Source: Paenibacillus lupini
GTDB lineage: Bacteria; Bacillota; Bacilli; Paenibacillales; Paenibacillaceae
DNA: 64,000 bases
Reading direction: 5' to 3'
NCBI RefSeq assembly: GCF_011761355.1
Contig: NZ_JAASRW010000006.1
Location: 496,001-560,000, forward strand
Shown here piece by piece: positions 24,595-32,619 of this stretch. The notes below the pieces were generated by a model. The model was not told where the DNA came from. It was given only the letters and a program-made list of their open reading frames with translations, and searched no databases. The number at the start of each line of letters is the position of its first letter. The first letter of the stretch is position 1. The position numbers were made by a program, and so were the translations under genes.

Positions 24595-25562
24595 GCCGAT
24601 CTCCCCCCTCTCTTACCAAGCTGTACACGTGGATCAACAACCGCATAGAGCAGATCGGCGATCAGATTGCCAACAATAACAATAACAGCTGTTAAGAGAG
24701 TAATAGCCATAAGAACGGAATACTCGCGCGCAACCGCCATCTGGACGAATAAACGTCCCATTCCCGGCCAATTGAATACACTTTCGGTTAATGCTGCACC
24801 CGCAACAAGCAGCGGCAGATCAAGCGCAACTATCGTAATGACAGGAATTAGAGCGTTACGGAGAGCGTGCTTGTAGATAACCTTACCTTCCCGCACCCCT
24901 TTTGCCCGTGCGGTACGGATATAATCCTTATCAAGCACCTCCATCATGCTGGAGCGTGAATATTTCACATATGCTGCTAGGAAACTTAGCGTTAACACAG
25001 AGACGGGTAAGATAAGATGCATCATCAAGTCGCCAAGCTGGCCTTCTTTATCCATCGTGTACATATCAGCGAGCGGCAGCCAATCCAGCTTTATCGAGAA
25101 GATCTGCTGTAGGATGATCCCGAACCAGAAGGTTGGCATCGCAAATCCAATATACGAAATAAAAGAGGCCGTCTGATCGGAGAGGCTATACTCCTTCGTG
25201 CTGTTGTAGATACCCCATGGAATGGCAATGATGAGGGTCAGCAGCCATGCTACACCCATCAGAACAAATGTGTTTTCTACGGTTGGCCAAATCACTTGGC
25301 CGATCGGTAAATGATTCTTGAACGTATATCCCAAATCACCTTGCAGCAAATTGCCTAACCAATGTAAATATTGCATAGGAAGCGGCTGATCCAGCCCCAT
25401 ATTATGTGCTTGTACCTTCATGGCCTCCGGCGATAAGCCTGGCGCCAGCATCATTTGAAAAGGTCCTCCCGGAGCGGCATGGATAAGCCCGAAGGTAACG
25501 AGCGTAATCAGGAATAGCACCAAGACGGACTGAAGCGTTCGGCGAATAAAAAACTCGGTCAT
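24591..25562 (-). CDS. oppB: Oligopeptide ABC transporter permease OppB
   Basis: 323 aa, six helices; permease loop RTARAKGVREGKVIYKHALR near residue 205. Opens with FFIRRTLQSVLVLFLITLVTF, the conserved first helix of the family. The leader is a short copy of the two-hairpin element ending in AGGAGG, so translation of oppB may be set apart from oppA upstream. Confidence 0.93.
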   Translation of the reverse strand: MTEFFIRRTLQSVLVLFLITLVTFGLIHAAPGGPFQMMLAPGLSPEAMKVQAHNMGLDQPLPMQYLHWLGNLLQGDLGYTFKNHLPIGQVIWPTVENTFVLMGVAWLLTLIIAIPWGIYNSTKEYSLSDQTASFISYIGFAMPTFWFGIILQQIFSIKLDWLPLADMYTMDKEGQLGDLMMHLILPVSVLTLSFLAAYVKYSRSSMMEVLDKDYIRTARAKGVREGKVIYKHALRNALIPVITIVALDLPLLVAGAALTESVFNWPGMGRLFVQMAVAREYSVLMAITLLTAVIVIVGNLIADLLYAVVDPRVQLGKRGGRSA

Positions 25563-25569
25563 ATCCCAT

Positions 25570-25612
25570 CCTCCTAAAAGAATTGCCTATGGCAATTCTA
25601 CTTCGAAAGCAT
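25570..25612 (-). repeat. Short two-hairpin leader element before oppB
   Basis: On the minus strand ATGCTTTCGAAGTAG, then AGAATTGCC-ATA-GGCAATTCT, then TTTTAGGAGG. The second stem is a perfect 9-bp hairpin with a 3-nt loop and lacks the CA/CA internal loop of the longer copies. Confidence 0.75.
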
Positions 25613-25622
25613 TAACTTAAAG

Positions 25623-25665
25623 GTTTACAAGGAAGAAGAGGGCCATGCCCTCTTCTCCTGTAAAC
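25623..25665 (-). repeat. Hairpin between oppA and oppB
   Basis: GTTTACA...AGAAGAGGG pairs with CCCTCTTCT...TGTAAAC around CCATG. Placed 18 bp past the oppA stop, it could be a partial terminator or 3' stabiliser that keeps oppA mRNA more abundant than oppBCDF. Confidence 0.65.
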
Positions 25666-25682
25666 GATCGATTGTACGCTGC

Positions 25683-27425
25683 TTATTCTGCCAGCCACCA
25701 TTTGATCATGTGGTAGAAGTATCCTGTTTGATGGGTTGGCTCTGGAGCATCTTCTGGAGCATACTTCACTTTTGGTCCGATACCTTGCGGATTACCGTAT
25801 TGATAGAGGAATACATAAGGCAGATCTGTGGAAATCTCAGTTGCGATTTGACCGTAAATCTCTTTACGAGCGGCTTGATCTACAACGGAGTATCCGTCCA
25901 CCCATAACTTGTCGAGCTTTTCGTTCTTATACCAGCCGCTGTTTTGACCTGCTGGCGGAAAGTATTTCGATGAGAAGATGCTTTCGCCGTCCGGATCCGG
26001 ATTGCTAAGCGACCAACCAAGGAGAATGGCAGGGTATTTACCCGGCGTAATATTCTGATCAATCCAGGTTGCGAAGTCAATCGCTGTTGGCTTCACTTCA
26101 ATACCAACGTCTTTCAGGTTTTGCTGAATAATTTGGGATACGGCTTCACGGCGGCTATTACCGGCGTTGTATTGCAGCTCGAAGGAGAAGCGGTGGCCGT
26201 CTTTTTCGAGAATGCCGTCTTTGCCCGGTACCCATCCATCTTCGGCAAGCAGAGCTTTCGCTTTCTCGGCGTCATATGCATAGTTAACTGCCTTGTCGCC
26301 TGGATCTGACCAGGAACCTGGCAGGAATGGTGCGTTCATCAGGGCACCTGTACCTTTCAGAACATTATCGACCATGCCTTGACGGTTCAGAGCATAAGCG
26401 ATAGCTTGACGGCTCTTTGGCGTATTGAATGGAATGAATTTATCAGGGAAGTTGTTTGCATCAAAGTTGAAACTGATATATTCGTAAGTTGAAGTTGCCC
26501 CTTTGATCACATTAATCTTGTCATTCTTTTCTACCGCTTCAAGCTGTGTAATCGGAATCGCAAGCGATGTATCAACATCACCCTTAATCAGAGCTTGAAC
26601 CTCGGTATTTTGATCCGCATAAATTTTGTACACGACTTTTTGAATGTTTGGCTTCACTTCACCCCAGTAATTCGGATCCGCTTCGAGACTTACGTATTGA
26701 CCTGTCTTCCATTCCGACCATTTCCAAGGACCACTTGTAACCGTCTTGGCAGGATCCTTACCATATGGATTTGCCTGCAAGTCTTCAGGCTTCACATCCT
26801 TCAAGATATGGCTTGGCACCGGATTGAGCATCAGGGAATATTGGAATGGCGCATACACTTGCTTCAGTGTAATTTTAACCGTGTAGTCGTCGGTTTTCTC
26901 TACACTGCCAACCTTGTCATAAAGGCTGATACCTGGTGCACCTGTTTTTGGGTTAATAACTGTATTAAGGGTAAAGACCAAATCTTCTGCAGTGATCGGC
27001 TGACCGTCACTCCATTTGGCCGTATTTTTCATTTTCACTGTGTACGTTTTGCCATCTTCCGAGACTTCTGGAAGCTCAGCAGCGATCGACCAAGGCTGTA
27101 CAACCAGGTTGCCGTCGCGGTCTAGATCATACAGCTGGGCGAATAACAAATACTGCATATCGCCGGATGACGTATCATTTACGAATATTGGATTGACCGA
27201 TACGATGTCGGAGAATGTACTTACTGTTAACGTACCGCCTACTTTAGGCGTGCTAGGATCTTCAGATGGTTCTGCAGAAGGGGACGCTGACTCGTCTGCT
27301 GTTGTCGCTGTTGGTGATGGAGAATTGGTACTGTTACCATTGTTATTACTAGAACAGCCTGCGATTACGATAGCCAAAATACTTAATAGAAATAAAAACT
27401 TCATGGGTTTCTTTCGAGTAATCAT
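25683..27425 (-). CDS. oppA: Oligopeptide-binding lipoprotein OppA
   Basis: 580 aa from ATG 27425 (MITRKKPMKFLFL), which has GGAGGAG upstream; a longer frame to 27449 lacks this. Lipobox VIAGC near residue 23, then a Ser/Thr/Pro linker. The mature part is an SBP_bac_5 domain: GGTLTVSTFSDIVSVNPIF, WSDGQPITAEDLVFT, TSGPWKWSEWKTGQYV. It delivers peptides to OppBCDF. First gene of the operon, with a long leader that may encode a 25-residue peptide. Confidence 0.93.
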   Translation of the reverse strand: MITRKKPMKFLFLLSILAIVIAGCSSNNNGNSTNSPSPTATTADESASPSAEPSEDPSTPKVGGTLTVSTFSDIVSVNPIFVNDTSSGDMQYLLFAQLYDLDRDGNLVVQPWSIAAELPEVSEDGKTYTVKMKNTAKWSDGQPITAEDLVFTLNTVINPKTGAPGISLYDKVGSVEKTDDYTVKITLKQVYAPFQYSLMLNPVPSHILKDVKPEDLQANPYGKDPAKTVTSGPWKWSEWKTGQYVSLEADPNYWGEVKPNIQKVVYKIYADQNTEVQALIKGDVDTSLAIPITQLEAVEKNDKINVIKGATSTYEYISFNFDANNFPDKFIPFNTPKSRQAIAYALNRQGMVDNVLKGTGALMNAPFLPGSWSDPGDKAVNYAYDAEKAKALLAEDGWVPGKDGILEKDGHRFSFELQYNAGNSRREAVSQIIQQNLKDVGIEVKPTAIDFATWIDQNITPGKYPAILLGWSLSNPDPDGESIFSSKYFPPAGQNSGWYKNEKLDKLWVDGYSVVDQAARKEIYGQIATEISTDLPYVFLYQYGNPQGIGPKVKYAPEDAPEPTHQTGYFYHMIKWWLAE

Positions 27426-27585
27426 CCTATCTCCTCCTCTAATTAGCACGTGATTTTATCAATCCGTTTGGTGCCTGAATGATCCGCTGCCTTTCTATTT
27501 GTTCAAATCTTTTAATTTTTCTGAATATTTGCATTGTAAGTATTGCTTTCCATTTACTTAGCGTTCATAATCTCAGATGACAGCC

Positions 27586-27663
27586 TTATTCTGTATTCCT
27601 ATAAACCAATTCTATCTTCCAACGTTGCACATCTTGATCTTTATTTTTCCAAGTATGTAACAT
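27586..27663 (-). CDS. Possible 25-residue leader peptide upstream of oppA
   Basis: ATG at 27663 has a strong GGGGAGGTGAG ribosome site; 25 codons (MLHTWKNKDQDVQRWKIELV then YRNTE) end in TAA. TATACT at about 27684-27689 could be its -10. No family recognised. It could be a small protein, a leader peptide controlling the opp operon, or chance; the strong Shine-Dalgarno is the main support. Confidence 0.4.
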   Translation of the reverse strand: MLHTWKNKDQDVQRWKIELVYRNTE

Positions 27664-27731
27664 TTTCTCACCTCCCCTGAGGAGAGTATACTACAAGTTA
27701 TTAACGCGGTAAATAGTTAAAGTATTTTCAC

Positions 27732-27770
27732 AAAAAGAGGCTGCACATGTGAACAAATGTGCAGCCTCTT
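27732..27770 (-). terminator. Terminator of dnaB-dnaI
   Basis: AAGAGGCTGCACAT pairs with ATGTGCAGCCTCTT, with a T-run on the minus strand. Confidence 0.85.
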
Positions 27771-27774
27771 CCTC

Positions 27775-28731
27775 TTATTTCCGGCCTCGCTTATTCTCAC
27801 CCGTTACCATAACGACCTCGACATAAGGCTTAATCCGATTCATTAAACGCTCACCTTTATACTGTTCATCTCCATCTTTGCTTGTAAAACTGAAGTGTTT
27901 CTCCAGTGCATCAAGCTCATAATTAGAGGTGTATAGCGTAGGCTTACGGTTCATCCGGTAATTAAGTATAGATCCAAGCACATGATCTCGAACCCATGGA
28001 TTCAAGTTCTCTGCGCCAATATCATCAAATATTAGAAGATCGGTTTCCTTCATAATCTCTACCGTCTCCCGCAGTTTCCCAGGCTCATGCATCATAGACT
28101 TCAAGTCTTCTACGAATTCCGGCATATAGACGATCGCTCCAGAGTAACCCGCCTTTGCAAGCTCGTGCAGGAGGTAGCACATTAGGAACGTCTTGCCTGT
28201 ACCGAATTTCCCGGCAAGATATAAGCCTTCCTTCTGCAGTCCTTCTTCCTTCGTCTTATCAATATAAGCTAATATTTGATAGGCCGCTTCTGTCCGTTTG
28301 GCATCTTTAAACAAAATTTCATCCGCCGAATAACCGTTGTTAAGTGCCACTTCATCCACATAGAAGCTGCGGATCCGATTCTTGATCTGATCCTCGCTGC
28401 GCCTTGCCATAAACTTCTTGCAAGACACCTTCCGGTCTATCAATTGGACTTGATCACTTACAGTCTCGCAGGATAACAACGTATAATGTCCTTCGAAATC
28501 ATTCGGGCAATTGTCCAGACCCGGACAATTCGAGCAGTTGCGATATTCCTTCACATATTGATAGACGCGATTCATATTCATACGAACCGCTCTTTCATCC
28601 AGCTCAGGGTGCTTGATGAACAGACGCTCAACAAGAGGGTCCGCCATTAGCTCCCCAAGCCTTTGATCTGCTTGATCGTTTAACGACTTTCCGCCAGGCC
28701 ATGATTTCAACATTTCACCAAGCGATTCCAT
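27775..28731 (-). CDS. dnaI: Primosomal helicase loader DnaI
   Basis: 318 aa from ATG 28731, which has GGGGTGA 6 nt upstream; the ATG at 28737 touches the ribosome site. N-terminal zinc domain with CSNCPGLDNCPNDF, then an AAA+ core with Walker A GKFGTGKTF near residue 180 and Walker B LLIFDDIGAE. It loads the replicative helicase DnaC together with DnaB and DnaD. 23 bp downstream of dnaB, the usual Bacillus order. Confidence 0.93.
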   Translation of the reverse strand: MESLGEMLKSWPGGKSLNDQADQRLGELMADPLVERLFIKHPELDERAVRMNMNRVYQYVKEYRNCSNCPGLDNCPNDFEGHYTLLSCETVSDQVQLIDRKVSCKKFMARRSEDQIKNRIRSFYVDEVALNNGYSADEILFKDAKRTEAAYQILAYIDKTKEEGLQKEGLYLAGKFGTGKTFLMCYLLHELAKAGYSGAIVYMPEFVEDLKSMMHEPGKLRETVEIMKETDLLIFDDIGAENLNPWVRDHVLGSILNYRMNRKPTLYTSNYELDALEKHFSFTSKDGDEQYKGERLMNRIKPYVEVVMVTGENKRGRK

Positions 28732-28754
28732 TCTCATTCACCCCGCCTTTTGTT

Positions 28755-30281
28755 TTATCCCTTGCCATCCAGCTTTCTTGCCAGCTGGCGCATCTGCTCC
28801 AGCTTCTCTGGCGAAATAGCTGCATCATCCTTGCCTTCGTCCTGCACAATCGGAATAGACGGCTTACGCGAGATTCCTCCGCGTGCACCATTACGAGTAT
28901 TGCCTTTTGCTCCAGTCTGCCCAGAAGCTGCTCTAGCACTCCGGCGCTCCTTGTCCGCTTCAACTTCAGCTTGTTCCCTCACGTAGAGTACAGCCTTCTC
29001 GAAAGTATCCACCTGCTTAACAAGCATATTGGACACAACGGCTTCCACGAAAGTTTTTGTTACACGCTGTGCGTCGTTCATACCAATAACATAATGAATG
29101 AGAACATTAATGACAGGTGCCGGAAGCTTGTAATTGAGGTCAATCCGCTCGAAGGATCTTTCAATCCAATCAGGTACCGCTCCTGGGAAAAAGCGCTGCA
29201 GGAACCGCGTATGAGGCTCATTCCGCATAAGCATATTGTATTGCTGCACATCACATCTACCAGCTAACTGGCTTGGTACAAGTAAATAATATTCTTCCTG
29301 CACGCCAAACTCAACGAGTTCTTCCTCAGAATCATTAGCTTGTTCCGTTGCTGCCTGAACACGGGCGAGGGTACGCTGACGATCGCCTTCACGCTTCTTG
29401 TCCTGACGGTACAGTTGATTCGCACGAAGCTGTATCTCATCTACAATCAGCTCACCGCTTGAAGCGAAGATTCCGTCCTCATCCAATAAACGGCATATGT
29501 CCGCTACGGATAGATTGTATTTATATGCGATATAATTGACTTGGGCAAGCTGCTCGTTATTGCCGCGCATACGTTCTACGAAACTCCGGTTCGCAGAATT
29601 ACGAGGGAACCTTAGAATAATCTCACCATAAGGAATACCTGCTGTCTCAAGCTGGGCTCTTGGCGCCGCCTGACGAGTAGGCGCAACCTCAGTCAGTGCC
29701 TGCTCAAGCTCTTGGTCAATCGAATGCGTATTAAGCTGAAACAGCTCATAGAACGGAACGGAAATGTTTTCTTTCGACAGCTGACTGTTCACGAGCTCAT
29801 CCGGCTCTTGCGCACCAAATGACTCACGAAGCGAAATAACCGCGTATTTGCCGATCTTGTCCCGAAGCAGCAGCGTCAAATGCTGGTTGCGGAAAAATTC
29901 ACTCGGCGACATAGGCTGTGATAGTTCATACTCATACATAATATCTGCCTGATCCGGCACGCCGACCCGCGATGTCTGCAAGAGGCCAACCGCCTCAAGC
30001 CGCGAAGCCTGATCAATCAAGTATTTTCTGCTTTTTTCATTCATCTCAAGTCCAAGTCCAAGGAACAGCTTACGTTGTGTCTCAATGGTAGAATAGCCCG
30101 AGGTGCCTTCTGCAATCCCGTGGTACAGCTGTTGGTACAAAGCAATAGAAAAAGCGCCTATCATCGGCTGATAAATAAGCGACAACATTTTATAGTCCAA
30201 GCTGCTTAGCGAAAAATCTCGGAAAATGTAATAACGATGATTCTCTGTATATTGCAGTAGATTACCGATGCGCAATTGCAT
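28755..30281 (-). CDS. dnaB: Helicase-loading and replication-initiation protein DnaB (Bacillus type)
   Basis: 508 aa, slightly longer than B. subtilis DnaB (472). Starts with an N-terminal winged-helix region (FRDFSLSSLDYKMLSLIYQPMIG) and has two DnaD-like domains; the second holds YKLPAPVINVLIHYVIGMND near residue 385. A basic, Gly/Arg-rich linker near the C-terminus precedes a short helix. Membrane-linked helicase loader, not the DnaB helicase of E. coli. Operon with dnaI. Confidence 0.9.
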   Translation of the reverse strand: MQLRIGNLLQYTENHRYYIFRDFSLSSLDYKMLSLIYQPMIGAFSIALYQQLYHGIAEGTSGYSTIETQRKLFLGLGLEMNEKSRKYLIDQASRLEAVGLLQTSRVGVPDQADIMYEYELSQPMSPSEFFRNQHLTLLLRDKIGKYAVISLRESFGAQEPDELVNSQLSKENISVPFYELFQLNTHSIDQELEQALTEVAPTRQAAPRAQLETAGIPYGEIILRFPRNSANRSFVERMRGNNEQLAQVNYIAYKYNLSVADICRLLDEDGIFASSGELIVDEIQLRANQLYRQDKKREGDRQRTLARVQAATEQANDSEEELVEFGVQEEYYLLVPSQLAGRCDVQQYNMLMRNEPHTRFLQRFFPGAVPDWIERSFERIDLNYKLPAPVINVLIHYVIGMNDAQRVTKTFVEAVVSNMLVKQVDTFEKAVLYVREQAEVEADKERRSARAASGQTGAKGNTRNGARGGISRKPSIPIVQDEGKDDAAISPEKLEQMRQLARKLDGKG

Positions 30282-30376
30282 CTCTCCATCTCATAACGTA
30301 CTTTCTATCATTTTAACATAAAAAGAAGAGGTGGGGACGAATACAAAAATAGAAATATGAGGGGTTCCCACCAAAT

Positions 30377-30423
30377 AAAAAACGGCCTCGTGCCCTTTAC
30401 AGGGATAACGATAACCGTTTGTG
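30377..30423 (-). terminator. Terminator of yuiB-like gene
   Basis: AACGG...CCCT pairs with AGGG...CCGTT and is followed by TTTTTTA on the minus strand. Confidence 0.6.
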
Positions 30424-30427
30424 AAAT

Positions 30428-30715
30428 TTAAAACATCTTATATCCGCCGCGACGCAGCGCGCGAATCGCCCATCCGCTGACATACGCCCCTGCCAAAGCA
30501 CCAAGAACAGGAATTACGTCGACATATGTAAACTCCGTGAAATTATCGACAAACGAAACAGTATCATCCCAAGTCTGCCAAATATAAACCGGCAGCAGTA
30601 CAATGATAAACGCATAAATGGGAAACCAGGTTGTTTTGAGAAGCATGTTAAGTATAAAGCCGATGCCGAACATCATAACTAGGAACAGCACCGTAGCTAC
30701 AATTAATTGAAGCAT
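30428..30715 (-). CDS. yuiB: YuiB-like small membrane protein
   Basis: 95 aa, three hydrophobic helices. The opening LFLVMMFGIGFILNMLLKTTW resembles B. subtilis YuiB, which lies in the same yui/yum chromosomal neighbourhood. AAAGGAG before the ATG. Function unknown. Divergent from hemQ. Confidence 0.75.
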   Translation of the reverse strand: MLQLIVATVLFLVMMFGIGFILNMLLKTTWFPIYAFIIVLLPVYIWQTWDDTVSFVDNFTEFTYVDVIPVLGALAGAYVSGWAIRALRRGGYKMF

Positions 30716-30808
30716 GTCCTCTTCTCCTTTGGAAAGTCTCGCTCTTCAGTTTAAATAATGGAAATAAGGAAGTCAATTAGAAGCGGCTATTTGTCACAAG
30801 TCCGACAT

Positions 30809-30838
30809 TTGCTCTAGCGGAATTGTTTACGATACAAT
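30809..30838 (+). promoter_or_regulatory. hemQ promoter
   Basis: TTGCTC (30809-30814), 18 bp, TACAAT (30833-30838), 35 bp before the start. Confidence 0.55.
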
Positions 30839-30872
30839 GTTAAAAGCAATGCGACGAGAGGAGATTTTAACC

Positions 30873-31619
30873 ATGAGTGAAGTAGCCATTACATTAGAAG
30901 GCTGGTATGCCCTGCATGATTTCCGTTCGATGGACTGGGCGGCATGGCGGCTTGCAAGCGATAAAGAACGGAGCCAAGCACTGGACGAGCTCCAATCCTT
31001 CCTGACGGAATGGAACAGTGTGGATGAAAACAAACAAGGAAGTACTGCGGTGTATTCGATCGTTGGCCAAAAAGCTGACTTCGTCTTCATGCACCTTCGC
31101 GAAACGCTTGAAGAACTGAATGAGATCGAAACAGCATTCAACAAAACACTATTCGCTGAATTTACACAACCTGCTCATTCCTATGTGAGTGTTGTTGAGC
31201 TAAGCAACTACGTGAATTCGCCAGGCAGTGATCCATTGCAAAATCCGGAGATTGTTGCGCGCCTGAAGCCATCCCTTCCGAAAGCAAGACATATTTGCTT
31301 CTACCCAATGAACAAACGCCGTTCTGGCAATGATAACTGGTACATGCTCAGCATGGATGACCGCCGCACAATGATGCGCAGTCATGGCATGATTGGACGT
31401 AAGTATGCAGGTAAAGTAAAACAGATCATTACTGGTTCCGTTGGTTTCGATGACTGGGAATGGGGCGTTACGCTGTTTGCCGATGATGCGCTTCAGTTCA
31501 AGAAGCTTGTATACGAAATGCGCTTTGACGAAGTTAGTGCGCGTTTTGGTGACTTCGGTGATTTCTTCGTTGGTAATTTGCTTGACTCGGAGAAGTTTGT
31601 TTCAATGCTGAAGCTGTAG
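30873..31619 (+). CDS. hemQ: Coproheme decarboxylase HemQ
   Basis: 248 aa from ATG 30873 (MSEVAITLEGW), which has AGAGGAG upstream. Chlorite-dismutase fold; conserved segments include LEGWYALHDFRSMDW, SYVSVVELSNY, MNKRRSG.DNWYMLS and RRTMMRSHGMIGRKYAGKV, which holds the proximal heme histidine. It converts coproheme to heme b with peroxide, the last step of the coproporphyrin-dependent pathway of Gram-positives. Palindromic element B lies between its stop and its terminator. Confidence 0.93.
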   Translation: MSEVAITLEGWYALHDFRSMDWAAWRLASDKERSQALDELQSFLTEWNSVDENKQGSTAVYSIVGQKADFVFMHLRETLEELNEIETAFNKTLFAEFTQPAHSYVSVVELSNYVNSPGSDPLQNPEIVARLKPSLPKARHICFYPMNKRRSGNDNWYMLSMDDRRTMMRSHGMIGRKYAGKVKQIITGSVGFDDWEWGVTLFADDALQFKKLVYEMRFDEVSARFGDFGDFFVGNLLDSEKFVSMLKL

Positions 31620-31641
31620 GTTAGTAGGAGGAGTTTCACTG

Positions 31642-31751
31642 TCAAATGTTCTTCCGATCGCTGTTGTTCCCCGATTTCTTGATTCCAAGCCGCTTAGCGG
31701 TGGCAATCGGGGAACAAAGGCGAACGCTGCGCTTCTCCAGAATCATTCAGC
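31642..31751 (-). repeat. Palindromic core element, copy B
   Basis: Read on the minus strand: outer TGAATGATTCT, core GGAGAAGCGCAGCGTTCGCC, inner TTTGTTCCCCGATT pairing with AATCGGGGAACAA, a CCGC/GCGG loop stem, then CAGCGATCGGAAGA and outer ACATTTGA. Same core as copies A, C, D and E. Located in the hemQ 3' region before its terminator. Confidence 0.85.
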
Positions 31752-31790
31752 CTGCTCCATCCTCGTTTAACCTGTTTTTATAGACAAGTG

Positions 31791-31822
31791 ACGCCACAGG
31801 GTAACTCCTGTGGCGTTTTTTT
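31791..31822 (+). terminator. Terminator of hemQ
   Basis: CGCCACAGG pairs with CCTGTGGCG, then TTTTTTT. It overlaps the end of the Nudix remnant on the other strand. Confidence 0.85.
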
Positions 31823-31925
31823 AGGTGTACACATCGTAAGACAGATATTTTGTCTCTTGGACCAGTAACAACTCTCCATCCTTACATACGAGTCCCCCAA
31901 CAGAGATAGAAAAGAAATTGTTCAA
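31821..31925 (-). pseudogene. N-terminal remnant of a Nudix hydrolase
   Basis: TTG start with AGGAGG 8 nt upstream, then 34 codons beginning MNNFFSISVGGLVCKDGELL and continuing LLVQETK. This is the usual first strand-turn-strand of Nudix proteins, where a glycine-rich stretch and the Nudix box should follow; instead the frame meets a stop at the hemQ terminator. The catalytic part is gone, so it looks like a deletion remnant with its ribosome site intact. Confidence 0.6.
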
Positions 31926-31939
31926 ATCAACAACCTCCT

Positions 31940-32323
31940 AACAACCATTATTTGTTAATATCCTAATTCACCAGCGATTATAAGTGAAATATTTGAATTG
32001 AATAATCTTTATAAGTCCCAACAATAACACTTATCACACTTCCTAAATCGGGAGACCGTCAGAATACCCTTAATCTATGCTAACGAACCTACATCACGCT
32101 ATTTGCTTGAAATGGATGGTTCTATAATTGTAATGAATCCTAGTAACGCTATTCCCTGCTTTCACGCCTCATTATGCACGAAACTAGTCAAATAGCGTTA
32201 TCAGGATTCGTTAGGTTTAAGAAGAGGCCATTTCTCGCTAAATAAGGTGACTACGATTCGTTAGCCGGTTAAACAGTTAAGATCGGCTAGGGCAGCGGTA
32301 AGATCGGCGATGATCTTGCCAAT
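31940..32323. repeat. Intergenic region with nested TAACGAATCC-type repeats
   Basis: Four related units: plus strand at 32079-32120 and 32131-32165, minus strand at 32190-32215 and 32226-32265. The consensus is close to TAACGAATCCTAGTAACGCT then ATTTG. Units 2/3 face each other inside units 1/4, giving a nested inverted repeat. 31940-32078 is A/T-rich with no feature I can name. No gene seen. Confidence 0.7.
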
Positions 32324-32356
32324 AAAAAAAGGCTTTCGCCGTAGCGAAAGCCTTTT
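32324..32356 (-). terminator. Terminator of ndh operon
   Basis: AAAAGGCTTTCGC pairs with GGCGAAAGCC, T-run on the minus strand. Confidence 0.8.
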
Positions 32357-32358
32357 AC

Positions 32359-32619
32359 TTATTCGTCGTCGTCTTCGTCCAACAGGCCGAGACGTTTTTG
32401 TTCCAGATAAAGCTCTGTCGCGCGGTCGCGCTCGCGGCCTTTTTCCTTCAGCCGTTCAATCGCTGGCTGGATGAGAAGGTCTACTTCTTTTTGCACCGTA
32501 TACGACAAATCATGACGCATCTGCGATTCGAGGAACGAGCCGACTTCCATCAAAGCATTGTAGCGGTCGAGTTCATCCCGTGTTAATAATCCGCGGACTT
32601 GAACGCTGCAGTGACGCAT
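32359..32619 (-). CDS. Small charged protein coupled to NADH dehydrogenase
   Basis: 86 aa, rich in charged residues, with an acidic tail (LLDEDDDE) and mostly helical pattern; one cysteine at residue 4. No signal or membrane segment. The start codon shares a base with the ndh stop (TAATG), implying translational coupling and a related role. I do not recognise the family. Confidence 0.75.
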   Translation of the reverse strand: MRHCSVQVRGLLTRDELDRYNALMEVGSFLESQMRHDLSYTVQKEVDLLIQPAIERLKEKGRERDRATELYLEQKRLGLLDEDDDE

